Source of the DNA: an uncultured Lachnospiraceae bacterium
GTDB taxonomy: Bacteria > Bacillota > Clostridia > Lachnospirales > Lachnospiraceae
Direction: 5' to 3'
Assembly (NCBI GenBank): GCA_902793685.1
Contig: CADBEN010000005.1
Location: forward strand, 62,001 to 126,000
Length of the DNA stretch: 64,000 bases
Program-made: the position numbers and the translations under genes
Part shown: piece by piece, positions 16,676 to 25,645 of the stretch
Position numbering within the stretch: the stretch's first letter is position 1
How the letters are laid out: each line of letters opens with the position of its first letter
The notes under the pieces: model-generated
The model's input: only the letters and a program-made list of their open reading frames with translations
Databases searched by the model: none
What the model was told of the DNA's origin: nothing

Positions 16676-18340
16676 ATGTCTACTCATTTTACAAGAAACA
16701 AAGTCAACATATTCGGTCATAAGAACCCGGATACGGACTCTATCTGCTCCGCGATCGCTTATACATGGCTGAAGCAGCAGACGGACAAGGATCATGTCTT
16801 CGAGGCGCGCCGCTGCGGACACGTGAACCGGGAATCAAAGTTTGCGCTGAACTACTGGCAGGCGGACACACCCAGGCTCTGCACCAGCGTAAGTCCTCAG
16901 ATGAAGGACGTGGATTTCCGTCTGCAGCCGGGCATCGACTCAGAGACGACCATCCGCAGAGCATGGATCATGATGCGTGAGCAGGACATTGAGACGCTCT
17001 GCATCATCGATAAGGAAAAGAATCTGAAGGGCCTGATCACGATGGCGGATATCGCCAACGCGAACATGGCGATCTTTGACACGGAGATCCTGGCCGAGGC
17101 GCACACCAGCTATCAGAGTCTCATGGACACGCTGGACGGTGAGCTGATCATCGGCAACATCGACGGAAGCATCGAAAAGGGCCGCATTTTTATCGGTACC
17201 AGCCCGGAGGTCATTGAGGAGAACGTGGAGGAGGGCGACATCGTCCTCGTCACGAACCGCTACGAATCTCAGATCTGCGCGCTTGAGTGCGGCGCATCCG
17301 TCGTGATCATCTGCGCGGGATCCACCGCTTCCAAGAGTATCCTGAAGCGCGCGGAGGAGAAGAAGTGCGTGATCATGTCGACGCCCTACGACACCTATGT
17401 GGCCGCTCGCATGGTCAGCACTGCGGTCCCGGTCCGCCACATCATGCTTTCCGAGAACCTGCTGGTGTTCGGCGTCAACACCTATGTCGAGGACGCGCGG
17501 AAGGTCATGGCTTCGGTCCGCCACCGCTATTTCCCAATCCTGGATATGGACGGCAAATATCTCGGGGTGTGCAGCCGCAGAAACCTGCTGAATGTTCATC
17601 CGAAGCCGGTGATCCTGGTAGACCACAACGAACTGGATCAGTCCGACGACGGCATGGATGAGGCGGAGATCCTGGAGATCATCGACCACCACCGCATCGG
17701 AAACATCGAGACCAACGGTCCCGCTTATTTCCGCGCCGAGCCGGTGGGCTGCACCTCCACGATCATCTGGACGATCATGCGGGAGAAGGAACTGACTCCT
17801 CCGAAGCAGATCGCGGGCCTGATGCTGTCGGCGATCCTTTCAGACACGCTCTGCTTCCGCTCGCCCACCTGCACGGCCCGCGACGTGAACGCGGCCGAGG
17901 CTCTGGCGAAGATCGCCGAGGTGGATATCAATGAGTATGCGAAGCGTATGTTCGAGGCGGGCGAGGATCTCACCGGACGCAGCGGATTGGATATCCTCTA
18001 TACCGATTTCAAGATCTTCACCTACGGAGATCTTAAGTTCGGCGTCGGCCAGTCCACCTTCATGACGGAGAAGAACCGGAAGATGGCGGAAGAGCTGGTG
18101 AAGCCGGTGCTGGAACAGGCCCTGGCCAAGTCCGGGATCGAGATGGTCTTCTATATGGCGACAGACACGCCTTCGAAGACCACGGATCTGTACTGTGCCG
18201 GTGAGAATGCGGACATGATCGCCAGGTTTGCGTTCAAGACAGAACCGCAGGAGGACGGCGCTTACATTCTTCATGACGTCGTGAGCCGGAAGAAACAGAT
18301 GATCCCGCCGCTCCGCATGGCAATGCAGGCACAGTTATAA
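16676..18340 (+). CDS. ppaC: Family II manganese-dependent inorganic pyrophosphatase with CBS and DRTGG domains
   Basis: A 554-residue regulated pyrophosphatase that hydrolyses PPi in the cytoplasm. The N-terminal DHH domain begins VNIFGHKNPDTDSICSAIAY. A first CBS domain, a DRTGG domain (~residues 120-240, with SPEVIEENVEEGDIV) and a second CBS segment (VRHRYFPILDMDGKYLG) are inserted before the rest of the catalytic domain, with VDHNELDQ and IIDHHRIGN. The C-terminal DHHA2 domain ends in SRKKQMIPPL, with the substrate-binding SRKKQ. Such enzymes are controlled by adenine nucleotides on the CBS pair. A clear extended -10 promoter and GGAGGCGAGG site lie upstream. Confidence 0.93.
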   Translation: MSTHFTRNKVNIFGHKNPDTDSICSAIAYTWLKQQTDKDHVFEARRCGHVNRESKFALNYWQADTPRLCTSVSPQMKDVDFRLQPGIDSETTIRRAWIMMREQDIETLCIIDKEKNLKGLITMADIANANMAIFDTEILAEAHTSYQSLMDTLDGELIIGNIDGSIEKGRIFIGTSPEVIEENVEEGDIVLVTNRYESQICALECGASVVIICAGSTASKSILKRAEEKKCVIMSTPYDTYVAARMVSTAVPVRHIMLSENLLVFGVNTYVEDARKVMASVRHRYFPILDMDGKYLGVCSRRNLLNVHPKPVILVDHNELDQSDDGMDEAEILEIIDHHRIGNIETNGPAYFRAEPVGCTSTIIWTIMREKELTPPKQIAGLMLSAILSDTLCFRSPTCTARDVNAAEALAKIAEVDINEYAKRMFEAGEDLTGRSGLDILYTDFKIFTYGDLKFGVGQSTFMTEKNRKMAEELVKPVLEQALAKSGIEMVFYMATDTPSKTTDLYCAGENADMIARFAFKTEPQEDGAYILHDVVSRKKQMIPPLRMAMQAQL

Positions 18341-18370
18341 AAATATAAAACTTCAACGGAGGACAAAATT

Positions 18371-18721
18371 ATGAACAGAAAACTGATGACGATGCTTCTG
18401 GCAGGACTTCTCGTGCTTTCCATGAGCTTTGCCGCGTACGCGGACAGATGGGTCGAGGAGAACGGAAGATCCAAGTATGAGAGAAATAACGGGACTCATG
18501 TATGCGGCTGCTGGGAGTGGATCGACGGGGATCATGACGGCATTGCGGAGTGCTACTGCTTCGACGGCGCAGGAATCCTCTATGAAAACTGCAAGACCCC
18601 GGACGGCTATACCGTCGACGAGATGGGGCGCTGGACTGTGGACGGCGTAGTCCAGACCAAAGAAGTGGAGATCGTGGTGCCGGAGACCTATGCCCCGGCG
18701 GAGCTTACGTTCCATAAATAA
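18371..18721 (+). CDS. Small secreted protein with signal peptide
   Basis: A 116-residue protein I do not recognise. Residues 1-24 are a clear signal peptide (LLAGLLVLSMSFAAYA, with cleavage expected after AYA). The mature part holds four Cys (CGCW, CYCF, NC) and aromatic/Gly/Asp-rich segments such as WEWIDGDHDGIAECYCF and DEMGRWTVDG. These weakly resemble cell-wall-binding (choline-binding-like) repeats. The ribosome site is CGGAGGA. It may be co-transcribed with the pyrophosphatase 30 bases upstream. Role unknown; a surface or wall association is a guess. Confidence 0.75.
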   Translation: MNRKLMTMLLAGLLVLSMSFAAYADRWVEENGRSKYERNNGTHVCGCWEWIDGDHDGIAECYCFDGAGILYENCKTPDGYTVDEMGRWTVDGVVQTKEVEIVVPETYAPAELTFHK

Positions 18722-18737
18722 GAAAGTGAGGTGCGGA

Positions 18738-19304
18738 ATGAGCAGAGTGACTGCGCTCATGGCAGCCGGCTATGAAGAGACAGAACTGATTTCCGTCGTG
18801 GATATCCTGAAGCGGGGAAACATCGAGGTCCGGATGGTATCCGTGACCGGAGAGAGGGCAGTGACCGGAAACCATGGGATCTCTGTCCTTACGGACCGAC
18901 TGTTCGGGGAGGAAGACCTTTCAGAGAGCGACGTCCTGTTCCTTCCGGGCGGCGTGCCCGGAGTGCCGAATCTTGCCGCCCATGAAGGCGTGATCGCGGC
19001 GCTGAAGGCCCATCACGCAGCCGGGAAGCGGATCGCGGCCATCTGTGCCGCGCCCTCGATTCCCGGAAAGCTCGGCATGTTTGCCGGGCGGAAATTCACC
19101 TGCCATGCCGGATGGGAGAAAGAAATCGACGGCGTTGACGGCGCCTGTTTTGTCCCGGATGAGATCGTCACGGACGAACTCTTTTCCACCTCCCGCGGCG
19201 TCGGGACCGCGGTGGATTTCGGACTGGAGCTGGTCCGTCTCTTAAGAGACCGGGAGACTGCGGACCGCATCAGGACGGAGATCCATCATCCCGCTACTAT
19301 CTGA
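18738..19304 (+). CDS. DJ-1/PfpI family protein (ThiJ-like)
   Basis: A 188-residue DJ-1/ThiJ/PfpI-superfamily protein, of typical length. The conserved Glu is in YEETELIS (residues 12-19), and the reactive cysteine is Cys103 in AAICAAPSIPG. The strand-loop FLPGGVPGVPNL is also characteristic. Members act as glyoxalases, deglycases, chaperones or redox sensors; the exact role cannot be read here. The start at 18738 follows GTGAGGTGCGG, since the longer frame begins inside the preceding gene. It leads a small run of closely spaced genes on the plus strand. Confidence 0.88.
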   Translation: MSRVTALMAAGYEETELISVVDILKRGNIEVRMVSVTGERAVTGNHGISVLTDRLFGEEDLSESDVLFLPGGVPGVPNLAAHEGVIAALKAHHAAGKRIAAICAAPSIPGKLGMFAGRKFTCHAGWEKEIDGVDGACFVPDEIVTDELFSTSRGVGTAVDFGLELVRLLRDRETADRIRTEIHHPATI

Positions 19305-19325
19305 AGAAGTAAGGAGAAATCTGCA

Positions 19326-19553
19326 ATGAATCCGATGACACTGATGAAGCTGGCGGGACTGGGGAAAAAGTTCCGCAGCACCCACCCGAAGATCGTTTCG
19401 TTTTTCCAGAAGCAGATCGCGACCGGCATCCCGGACGGGACCATCCTCGAGATGACGATCCGGAAACCGGGGGAAGAGCCTGTGACCGCGAACATGCGGG
19501 TCACGGAGTCTGATCTGGAACTGCTCCGGGAACTGAAGAATCTGAACGGATAA
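19326..19553 (+). CDS. Small conserved-looking hypothetical protein
   Basis: A 75-residue soluble protein that I do not recognise by function. It has a basic N-terminal helix (TLMKLAGLGKKFRSTHPK), a short beta-rich middle (TILEMTIRKPGEE) and an acidic C-terminal helix (SDLELLRELKNL). AAGGAG lies nine bases before the ATG. It is separated by 21 bases from the DJ-1 gene and 15 from the MBL gene, so all three are likely one transcript. No Cys or metal motif. Confidence 0.7.
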   Translation: MNPMTLMKLAGLGKKFRSTHPKIVSFFQKQIATGIPDGTILEMTIRKPGEEPVTANMRVTESDLELLRELKNLNG

Positions 19554-19568
19554 AAGGACGGCATCCGG

Positions 19569-20546
19569 ATGGTAGATGAAGTCGCAAAAAATGTGTTCCG
19601 GATCGACGTGGAACTGCCCGGGAATCCGCTTCGCGCGACCAACAGTTATTATATCCGCGGAGAGGACTCGGACCTGCTGATCGATACGGGATTCCGGCGG
19701 GAGGAATGCCGGAAGGCACTGGCGGAGGGCCTCCGTATCCTCGGATCACGGCCGGAGCGCCGGAACGTGCTCTGTACCCATCTCCACGCAGACCACTCGG
19801 GGCTCTCGAAAGAGTTCCGGGGGGACGGCAAAGTGTGGATGGGCGCGCTGGATATCCGTTATTTCCACGAGATGCGCAGGCTCGAACACCGGCTGAAGAC
19901 CCGGGAGCGCTTTCTTTCGGAAGGATTTCCGCTGGAGCTTCTGGATATCGTTTACGCGGTGAATCCGGCCTTTTCCCAGGCACTGGAGTCTCTGGACGAA
20001 CGGTATCTGCCCCTTTCGGACGGCGACGAGATCCGGGTCGGGGACTATACGCTGAAGACAGTCACGGTTCCGGGGCACACGCCCGGCAACTGCATGTTCT
20101 GGGCGGAAAAGCAGAAGATCATGTTCACCGGGGACCATATCCTTTTCGACATTTCCCCGAATATCACCCAGTGGTACGGGATGGAGGATGCGCTCGGAAG
20201 CTATCTTTCCGGGCTCCGGAAAGCCATGAAGTATCCGGTGGAGCGGGCGCTGCCCGGGCACCGGGCCCCCGGCGATTACCATGCCAGGATCAGGGAGCTT
20301 CTGGAGCATCATGCAAAGCGTCTCCGCGGTACGGAAGAGATCGTGGCGGAGGATCCCGGCATGACAGCCTATGAGATTGCCGGACGCATGAAGTGGAAGA
20401 TCCGTGCCCGGAACTGGGAAGAGTTCCCGGTCACGCAGAAATGGTTCGCGGTGGGGGAGGCCATGTCCCATCTGGATTATCTCCGGACCCGCGGACGGAT
20501 CCGCCGCCAGAAAGACGCAGACGGATTCCTGAGGTATTACCGGTAA
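19569..20546 (+). CDS. MBL-fold metallo-hydrolase
   Basis: A 325-residue metallo-beta-lactamase-fold hydrolase. The two-metal motif is present as CTHLHADHSGL (HxHxDH), with further ligands in VPGHTPGN and TGDHILFD and a C-terminal GHRAPGDYHAR. The C-terminal ~90 residues form a helical extension (AYEIAGRMKWKIRARNW), as in glyoxalase II-like and lactonase-like members. It lacks a signal peptide. The start has only a weak AAGGA site. A bidirectional terminator follows. Substrate unknown. Confidence 0.88.
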   Translation: MVDEVAKNVFRIDVELPGNPLRATNSYYIRGEDSDLLIDTGFRREECRKALAEGLRILGSRPERRNVLCTHLHADHSGLSKEFRGDGKVWMGALDIRYFHEMRRLEHRLKTRERFLSEGFPLELLDIVYAVNPAFSQALESLDERYLPLSDGDEIRVGDYTLKTVTVPGHTPGNCMFWAEKQKIMFTGDHILFDISPNITQWYGMEDALGSYLSGLRKAMKYPVERALPGHRAPGDYHARIRELLEHHAKRLRGTEEIVAEDPGMTAYEIAGRMKWKIRARNWEEFPVTQKWFAVGEAMSHLDYLRTRGRIRRQKDADGFLRYYR

Positions 20547-20552
20547 AAAAAC

Positions 20553-20590
20553 GGCGCCGCAGTAAGTATTTCTTACTGCGGCGCCCGTTT
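20553..20590. terminator. Bidirectional rho-independent terminator
   Basis: A perfect 14-bp stem (20553-20566 with 20572-20585, loop TATTT), with an A-run on the left and CGTTT on the right. It separates the MBL gene from the converging CoA-transferase gene. Confidence 0.9.
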
Positions 20591-20627
20591 ATTATCTGCA
20601 GGCGTATCTTAAATGCGGAGTGCCGGG

Positions 20628-21974
20628 TCAGACCTTGTTGGATCTTCTCCAGATGCCCATCTTCTCCGCCTCGGCGATCAGTTCGTCCCGGAAATCCGGA
20701 TGTGCGACGCTGATGATCGCTTCCGCTCTCTGCCAGGTGGCGAGACCCTTCAGATTGACCTTGCCGTACTCGGTGACCAGATAGTGGATCGTGGAGCGCG
20801 GATCCGTGACGATGCTTCCGGTGGTCAGGGTCGGACGGATGCGGGACTGCATCGGCTTGCCCTTCGGCTGGAAGGTGGAGGACATGCAGATGAAGCTCTT
20901 GCCGCCCTTGGACATGTAGGCGCCCATGACGAAGTCAAGCTGTCCGCCGGTGCCGCTGATGTGCTTCACGCCGGAGGACTCCGCGTTTACCTGCCCGAAG
21001 AGGTCCACATCGACCGCGTTGTTGATGGACATGAAGTTGTCGATCTGCGCGACGACGTAGGGATCGTTGGTGTAATTGACGGGAGCGCTCATGACGCCCG
21101 GGTTGTTGTTCAGGTGGTCATAGAGCTTCTGGGTTCCCGCTGCGAAGGCGAAGACCTCGCGGCCCTTGTCGATGGACTTCTTGGAGCAGTTGATCTTGCC
21201 GGCATTGTAGAGGTCGACGAAACCGTCAACATACATCTCGGTGTGGACGCCCAGATCCTTCAGGTCGGAATCCACGATGGCGGAACCGACGGCGTTCGGC
21301 ATGCCGCCGATGCCCAGCTGCAGGCAGGCACCGTTCGGGATCTCTTCCACGATCAGCTTCGCGACAGCCTTGTCGATCTCGGAGGGCTCTCCGCCGCCGC
21401 CCATCTGCGGCATTCCTTCGTTCTCGCCCTCGACGATCATGTCGACCTGGGAGATGTGGATGCAGTGCTCGAAGCCGCCGTGGCAGTTCGGCTGGTTCTT
21501 GTTGACCTCGACGATGACGCACTTCGCGGAAGCGCACATCGCAGCCAGATGGGATGCCTGGGGGCCGAAGTTGAAATAGCCATGCTCATCCATCGGGGTA
21601 GTCTCGATGATCGCGACGTCCGGCTTCGGGGCGTTCGGGTCGCGGTAGAAGCGGGGCAGCTCGGCGTATCTCATGGGAGCGAAATATCCGAAGCCTTCCG
21701 CGATGGATTTCCGCTCGATGCCGCTCATATGCCAGGAATTCCAGCACATGTGCTCAGCCGGATTTTCAATGTCAAAGACTGCGGGACGGCGCAGCAGGAC
21801 GCCGCCGCGGAATTTCACGTCATGGAGCTCCGGAAGGCGCTTTGCCAGAGCTTTGTCGACAGTGACAGGAGTTCCCACACACCAGCCGTAATCGACCCAG
21901 TCGCCGGATTTTACGACTGCAGCAGCTGCGTCAGCGCTGACAAGCTTTGAAGCATACTGTTCCTGAATATTCAT
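20628..21974 (-). CDS. 4-hydroxybutyrate/butyryl-CoA:acetate CoA-transferase family protein
   Basis: A 448-residue CoA-transferase of the acetyl-CoA hydrolase/transferase family. The expected catalytic glutamate is Glu246 in [10 protein letters not shown], and the CoA-loop motif [13 protein letters not shown] precedes it. The start at 21974 follows GGAGGT; the longer frame lacks a site. It lies divergent from the butyrate operon, so a natural role is the last step, butyryl-CoA plus acetate to butyrate plus acetyl-CoA. 4-Hydroxybutyrate CoA-transferase activity is an equal alternative, and sequence alone does not separate them. Many anaerobic butyrate producers use such an enzyme in place of butyrate kinase. 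Confidence 0.88.
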   Translation of the reverse strand: MNIQEQYASKLVSADAAAAVVKSGDWVDYGWCVGTPVTVDKALAKRLPELHDVKFRGGVLLRRPAVFDIENPAEHMCWNSWHMSGIERKSIAEGFGYFAPMRYAELPRFYRDPNAPKPDVAIIETTPMDEHGYFNFGPQASHLAAMCASAKCVIVEVNKNQPNCHGGFEHCIHISQVDMIVEGENEGMPQMGGGGEPSEIDKAVAKLIVEEIPNGACLQLGIGGMPNAVGSAIVDSDLKDLGVHTEMYVDGFVDLYNAGKINCSKKSIDKGREVFAFAAGTQKLYDHLNNNPGVMSAPVNYTNDPYVVAQIDNFMSINNAVDVDLFGQVNAESSGVKHISGTGGQLDFVMGAYMSKGGKSFICMSSTFQPKGKPMQSRIRPTLTTGSIVTDPRSTIHYLVTEYGKVNLKGLATWQRAEAIISVAHPDFRDELIAEAEKMGIWRRSNKV

Positions 21975-22057
21975 TTTGACCTCCGTTTGTATTAGTTGGA
22001 TTGCGGCAGAAATCCCCCCCGGATTCTGTCCTTCCGGGGCGCTGCACACTTAATTAT

Positions 22058-22086
22058 ATTTTAATGAAATAGTGGCTTTTCATCAA
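22058..22086 (-). promoter_or_regulatory. Promoter of the minus-strand CoA-transferase
   Basis: Read on the minus strand, TTGATG (22081-22086) and TAAAAT (22058-22063) are separated by 17 bases. A TATAAT overlaps just downstream. Confidence 0.65.
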
Positions 22087-22331
22087 GCGGAACACACAGG
22101 AAATAATCGTTTCTTACTGCAAGGAAAAGAGGGAGGGAAATCCCGGAAACCCGCATAAATGCTGCGTTTACAGGCACTGCTGAGAGAGCGCGGGAAGCGG
22201 AGACAGGTCAGAATGAGAGCAAGATATGCGATAAAAAAGACAGGAAAAGAAAATTGTGCAGACAACAGATGAAAGAAAAAGCGCAAGATATGAGACAAAA
22301 CGCTTTAACAGAACATCAAAGATTGATAAAA
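22087..22331. other. Intergenic spacer between divergent CoA-transferase and butyrate operon
   Basis: This stretch, between the two divergent promoters, contains no gene I can support. It is purine-rich and has no clear hairpin or repeat. Confidence 0.4.
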
Positions 22332-22355
22332 TTTTGTCAATATTGTTTGACAAAA
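22332..22355 (+). promoter_or_regulatory. Palindromic operator over the -35 box of the thl promoter
   Basis: TTTTGTCAA (22332-22340) and TTGACAAAA (22347-22355) form a perfect 9-bp inverted repeat with a six-base spacer. The right arm contains the entire -35 hexamer, so a protein bound here should repress thl transcription. It does not fit the Rex consensus spacing (four bases). Confidence 0.65.
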
Positions 22356-22375
22356 CCCTCCGGCTTCGATATGAT
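22347..22375 (+). promoter_or_regulatory. Near-consensus promoter of the butyrate operon
   Basis: TTGACA (22347-22352), a 17-base spacer and TATGAT (22370-22375) form one of the best housekeeping promoters in the window. It lies about 60 bases ahead of the thl start. Confidence 0.85.
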
Positions 22376-22438
22376 TAATATACAGCCTGAACAAAAGGCA
22401 ATATTTGAGATGATAAAAATTCAAGGAGGAAAGAAGCT

Positions 22439-23623
22439 ATGGCGAAGAAGATCGTACTTGCAGGTGCATGCCGTACCGCAATCGGAAAGATGGGCGGAGG
22501 ACTCAGCACAGTCCCGGCCGCGACCCTCGGCTCCATCGTTATTAAGGAAGCACTTCAGAGGGCAGGCGTTCCTGCAGATCAGGTCGATCATGTTTACATG
22601 GGCTGCGTCATCCAGGCAGCGCTGGGACAGAACGTTGCAAGACAGGCTTCCATCAAGGCAGGACTTCCGATCACCACCCCGGCAGTCACGGTCAACGTAG
22701 TCTGCGGTTCCGGTCTGAACTGCGTCAACATGGCTGCTGAGATGATCCTTGCGGGCGATGCTGACATCGTCGTCGCAGGCGGCATGGAGAATATGTCCAT
22801 GGCTCCTTATGCGCTGACCAAGGGCCGCTACGGCTACAGAATGGGCAACGCTCAGATGATCGATACCATGGTCAACGACGCTCTGTGGGATGCCTTCAAC
22901 AACTACCACATGGGTATCACCGCCGAGAACGTCGCGGCACAGTGGGGCCTGACCAGAGAAGCTCTGGATGACTTCTCCGCGAAGAGCCAGCAGAAGGCCT
23001 GCGCAGCCATCGAGAAGGGAACCTTCAAAGAGGAGATCGTCCCGGTGGAGGTTCCGGCAAAGAAGCAGACGGTGATCTTCGATACGGATGAAGGCCCGCG
23101 CGCCGGCACGACCGTCGAGAGCCTTGCGAAGCTGAAGCCCGCCTTCAAGAAGGACGGCGGACTCGTCACCGCAGGAAACGCTTCCGGCATCAACGACGGT
23201 GCTGCTGCCATCGTCGTCATGTCTGAGGAGAAGGCGAAGGAGCTTGGCGTGAAGCCGATGGCTACCTGGGTCGCAGGCGCTCTGGGCGGCGTTGATCCGG
23301 CCATCATGGGTGTCGGACCGGTGGCTTCCACGAAGAAGGTCTTCGCGAAGACCGGCCTCACCATCAAGGATATGGACCTGGTCGAGGCAAACGAGGCATT
23401 CGCGGCACAGTCCCTGGCAGTTGCGCATGATCTGGAGTTCGATATGAGCAAGGTCAACGTGAACGGCGGAGCGATCGCACTCGGACATCCGGTCGGCGCT
23501 TCCGGCTGCCGCATCCTGGTCACCCTCCTGCACGAGATGCAGAGAAGAGATGCGAAGAAGGGTCTCGCTACCCTGTGCATCGGCGGCGGCATGGGCTGCT
23601 CCACCATCGTTGAGAGAGACTGA
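22439..23623 (+). CDS. thl: Acetyl-CoA C-acetyltransferase (thiolase)
   Basis: A 394-residue biosynthetic thiolase that condenses two acetyl-CoA to acetoacetyl-CoA, the first step of butyrate synthesis. All catalytic residues are present: nucleophile Cys89 ([10 protein letters not shown]), His350 ([10 protein letters not shown]) and Cys380 (LCIGGGMG). The length is standard. The start follows CAAGGAGGAAAG. It is the first gene of thl-crt-hbd-bcd-etfB-etfA. A hairpin and a second promoter follow it, so it can be expressed somewhat apart from the rest. Confidence 0.97.
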   Translation: MAKKIVLAGACRTAIGKMGGGLSTVPAATLGSIVIKEALQRAGVPADQVDHVYMGCVIQAALGQNVARQASIKAGLPITTPAVTVNVVCGSGLNCVNMAAEMILAGDADIVVAGGMENMSMAPYALTKGRYGYRMGNAQMIDTMVNDALWDAFNNYHMGITAENVAAQWGLTREALDDFSAKSQQKACAAIEKGTFKEEIVPVEVPAKKQTVIFDTDEGPRAGTTVESLAKLKPAFKKDGGLVTAGNASGINDGAAAIVVMSEEKAKELGVKPMATWVAGALGGVDPAIMGVGPVASTKKVFAKTGLTIKDMDLVEANEAFAAQSLAVAHDLEFDMSKVNVNGGAIALGHPVGASGCRILVTLLHEMQRRDAKKGLATLCIGGGMGCSTIVERD

Positions 23624-23635
23624 TTTTTAAAAAAA

Positions 23636-23687
23636 GACCGGCCGTGAAGGTGCATATGTGCACCGGCACGGTCGGTTGTGTTATAAT
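23636..23687 (+). promoter_or_regulatory. Hairpin plus extended -10 promoter between thl and crt
   Basis: An 11-bp stem with G-U pairs flanks an inner GGTGCA/TGCACC hairpin (about 23636-23676). It is followed at once by TGtTATAAT (23679-23687), a perfect extended -10. The hairpin may reduce readthrough from thl, while the promoter restarts transcription for crt onward. Confidence 0.6.
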
Positions 23688-23756
23688 AAATTAGATAAAG
23701 ATCCGGACATCTGTCATCTGATTCATAGTCAAAATAACGGAAGGAAGGTGTTTCTC

Positions 23757-24533
23757 ATGGGCTTTGTAAAGTATGAGACCAAAGGACAGGTCGGCATCAT
23801 CACCATCGACCGTCCGAAGGCTCTGAACGCACTGAACAGCCAGGTCCTGGACGACCTGAAGGAGGTCCTGGACGGCGTGGATCAGCAGGAGATCCGCTGC
23901 CTGATCGTGACCGGCTCCGGAGATAAGTCCTTTGTCGCCGGCGCAGATATCGCTGCAATGAGCACCATGTCCCAGGCGGAAGCGGAGGCCTTCGGCAAGA
24001 AGGGCAACGATATCTTCCGCGCTCTGGAGGTCTTCCCGATCCCGAGCATTGCCGCAGTCAACGGCTTTGCACTGGGCGGCGGCTGCGAGCTTTCCATGAG
24101 CTGTGATTTCCGCATCTGCTCGGAGAACGCAGTCTTCGGACAGCCGGAGGTCGGCCTCGGCATCACCCCCGGATTCGGCGGGACCCAGCGACTGGCACGG
24201 CTGGTGGGACCGGGCATGGCGAAGCAGCTCATCTACACTGCAAAGAACATCAAGGCGGACGAAGCACTGCGCATCGGACTGGTCAATGCAGTCTTTCCGC
24301 AGGAGCAGCTGATGGAAGAAGCGGAGAAGCTCGCCGCGAAGATCGCGAAGAATGCCCCGATCGCAGTCCGTGCTTCCAAGAAGGCCATCAACGATGGTCT
24401 TCAGGTGGAAATGGACAAAGCAATCGAAATTGAAGAGAAGCTTTTCGGAAGCTGTTTCGAAAGCTATGATCAGAAAGAAGGCATGGGCGCGTTCCTTGAA
24501 AAACGGAAGGTCGAGAAGTTCCTGAACCGCTGA
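23757..24533 (+). CDS. crt: 3-hydroxybutyryl-CoA dehydratase (crotonase)
   Basis: A 258-residue enoyl-CoA hydratase-fold enzyme that interconverts 3-hydroxybutyryl-CoA and crotonyl-CoA. The two catalytic glutamates, Glu111 (GGGCELSMSCDF) and Glu131 (GQPEVGLGITPG), and the oxyanion loop AGADIAAM are intact. The start at 23757 follows GGAAGGAAGG; the longer frame begins within the upstream promoter. Crotonyl-CoA is also the product of the glutaconyl-CoA decarboxylase encoded 15 kb upstream, so this enzyme sits at the junction of the two pathways. Confidence 0.96.
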   Translation: MGFVKYETKGQVGIITIDRPKALNALNSQVLDDLKEVLDGVDQQEIRCLIVTGSGDKSFVAGADIAAMSTMSQAEAEAFGKKGNDIFRALEVFPIPSIAAVNGFALGGGCELSMSCDFRICSENAVFGQPEVGLGITPGFGGTQRLARLVGPGMAKQLIYTAKNIKADEALRIGLVNAVFPQEQLMEEAEKLAAKIAKNAPIAVRASKKAINDGLQVEMDKAIEIEEKLFGSCFESYDQKEGMGAFLEKRKVEKFLNR

Positions 24534-24632
24534 GCGGAACGTCGATTTTTCTTTACTTTTTATGGCGTGAATCCCGGAATTATAGTATCATGTTAGAGTG
24601 ATGAAACTATGTGGAAGGAGGACTTCTTCTTA

Positions 24633-25472
24633 ATGAAAGTAGGGGTTATCGGAGCAGGTACCATGGGTGCCGGAATTGCACAGGCTTTCGCACAGGTCGA
24701 CGGATATGAAGTCTGTCTTTGTGATCTGAACGAGATCCTTGCGGGAAGAGGCAAGAAGCGGATCGCATCCACGCTTCAGAAGCGGGTCGACAAAGGGAAA
24801 ATGACCCAGGAGAAGTGTGATGAGATCCTCGGCAAGATCCAGACCGGCACAAAGTACATTTGTGAGGAATGCGATCTTGTCATCGAAGCCGCGATCGAGA
24901 ACATGAAGATCAAGCAGGACACGTTCAAGGAACTGCAGGGGATCGTGAAGAAGGACTGCATGTTTGCGACGAACACTTCCTCCCTGTCCATCACCGAGAT
25001 CGGCCAGGGCCTGGACCGTCCGATGATCGGCATGCATTTCTTCAACCCGGCTCCGGTCATGAAGCTCGTTGAGGTCTGCATCGGTCTGAATACGCCGCAG
25101 GAGCTGGCGGACAAGATCTCTGCCATCGCTGAGGATATCGGCAAGGTCCCGGTCCAGATGCAGGAGTTCGCCGGATTCGTCGTCAACCGCATCCTGGTCC
25201 CGATGATCAATGAGGCCATCGGCATCTACGCGGAGAACGATGTCCCGCCGGAGAAGATCGACGAAGCGATGAAACTCGGCGCGAATCATCCCATGGGCCC
25301 GCTGGCTCTTGGAGATCTGATCGGACTGGATGTCTGTCTCGCGATCATGCAGGTGCTGCAGTCCGAGACCGGCGATCCGAAGTATCGTCCGCATCCGCTG
25401 CTACGCAAGATGGTCCGCGGCGGAAGGCTCGGCCGTAAGACCGGCGTCGGCTTCTACAATTACGAGCAGTGA
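24633..25472 (+). CDS. hbd: 3-hydroxybutyryl-CoA dehydrogenase
   Basis: A 279-residue NAD(P)-dependent short 3-hydroxyacyl-CoA dehydrogenase that reduces acetoacetyl-CoA to 3-hydroxybutyryl-CoA. The dinucleotide motif GAGTMG is at residues 7-12, and the catalytic His lies in [16 protein letters not shown]. The C-terminal helical domain keeps [15 protein letters not shown] and [17 protein letters not shown]. The start at 24633 follows AAGGAGG (spacing 11); the eight-residue longer version from 24609 would start before that site. A weak promoter-like TATAGT lies in the 99-base gap upstream. Confidence 0.96.
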   Translation: MKVGVIGAGTMGAGIAQAFAQVDGYEVCLCDLNEILAGRGKKRIASTLQKRVDKGKMTQEKCDEILGKIQTGTKYICEECDLVIEAAIENMKIKQDTFKELQGIVKKDCMFATNTSSLSITEIGQGLDRPMIGMHFFNPAPVMKLVEVCIGLNTPQELADKISAIAEDIGKVPVQMQEFAGFVVNRILVPMINEAIGIYAENDVPPEKIDEAMKLGANHPMGPLALGDLIGLDVCLAIMQVLQSETGDPKYRPHPLLRKMVRGGRLGRKTGVGFYNYEQ

Positions 25473-25511
25473 TCAATCAGTTGTTATTTGTGTCGAAGTG
25501 AAAATGGCAGC

Positions 25512-25555
25512 TGCGGCCGTCGGCCCCGGAACCCGTCATTCGGGGGCCGGCCGCC
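25512..25555 (+). other. GC-rich hairpin between hbd and bcd
   Basis: Arms at about 25513-25527 and 25542-25554 pair with one two-base bulge. A T-run (TTTTTT, from ~25566) lies about ten bases further on. This could be a weak terminator or attenuator, or a transcript-processing site ahead of the highly expressed bcd-etfBA. Confidence 0.5.
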
Positions 25556-25645
25556 GGAGATGACAATTTTTTGAAACGGGGAATGGAAGCGTTCCCTGCT
25601 TCGCTCGCTGAGATACGTTAATTTTTTAACATGGAGGAAGGATAA

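Noticed and set aside
18371..18721. Bacteriocin or other toxin precursor.
   Set aside because: It has a plain signal peptide and Cys residues, but no double-Gly leader, immunity gene or dedicated transporter next to it.
22332..22355. Rex (NADH-sensing) operator at the thl promoter.
   Set aside because: The half-sites TTGTCAA/TTGACAA are separated by six bases, not four, and differ from TTGTTAA. I kept it as an operator for an unknown regulator.
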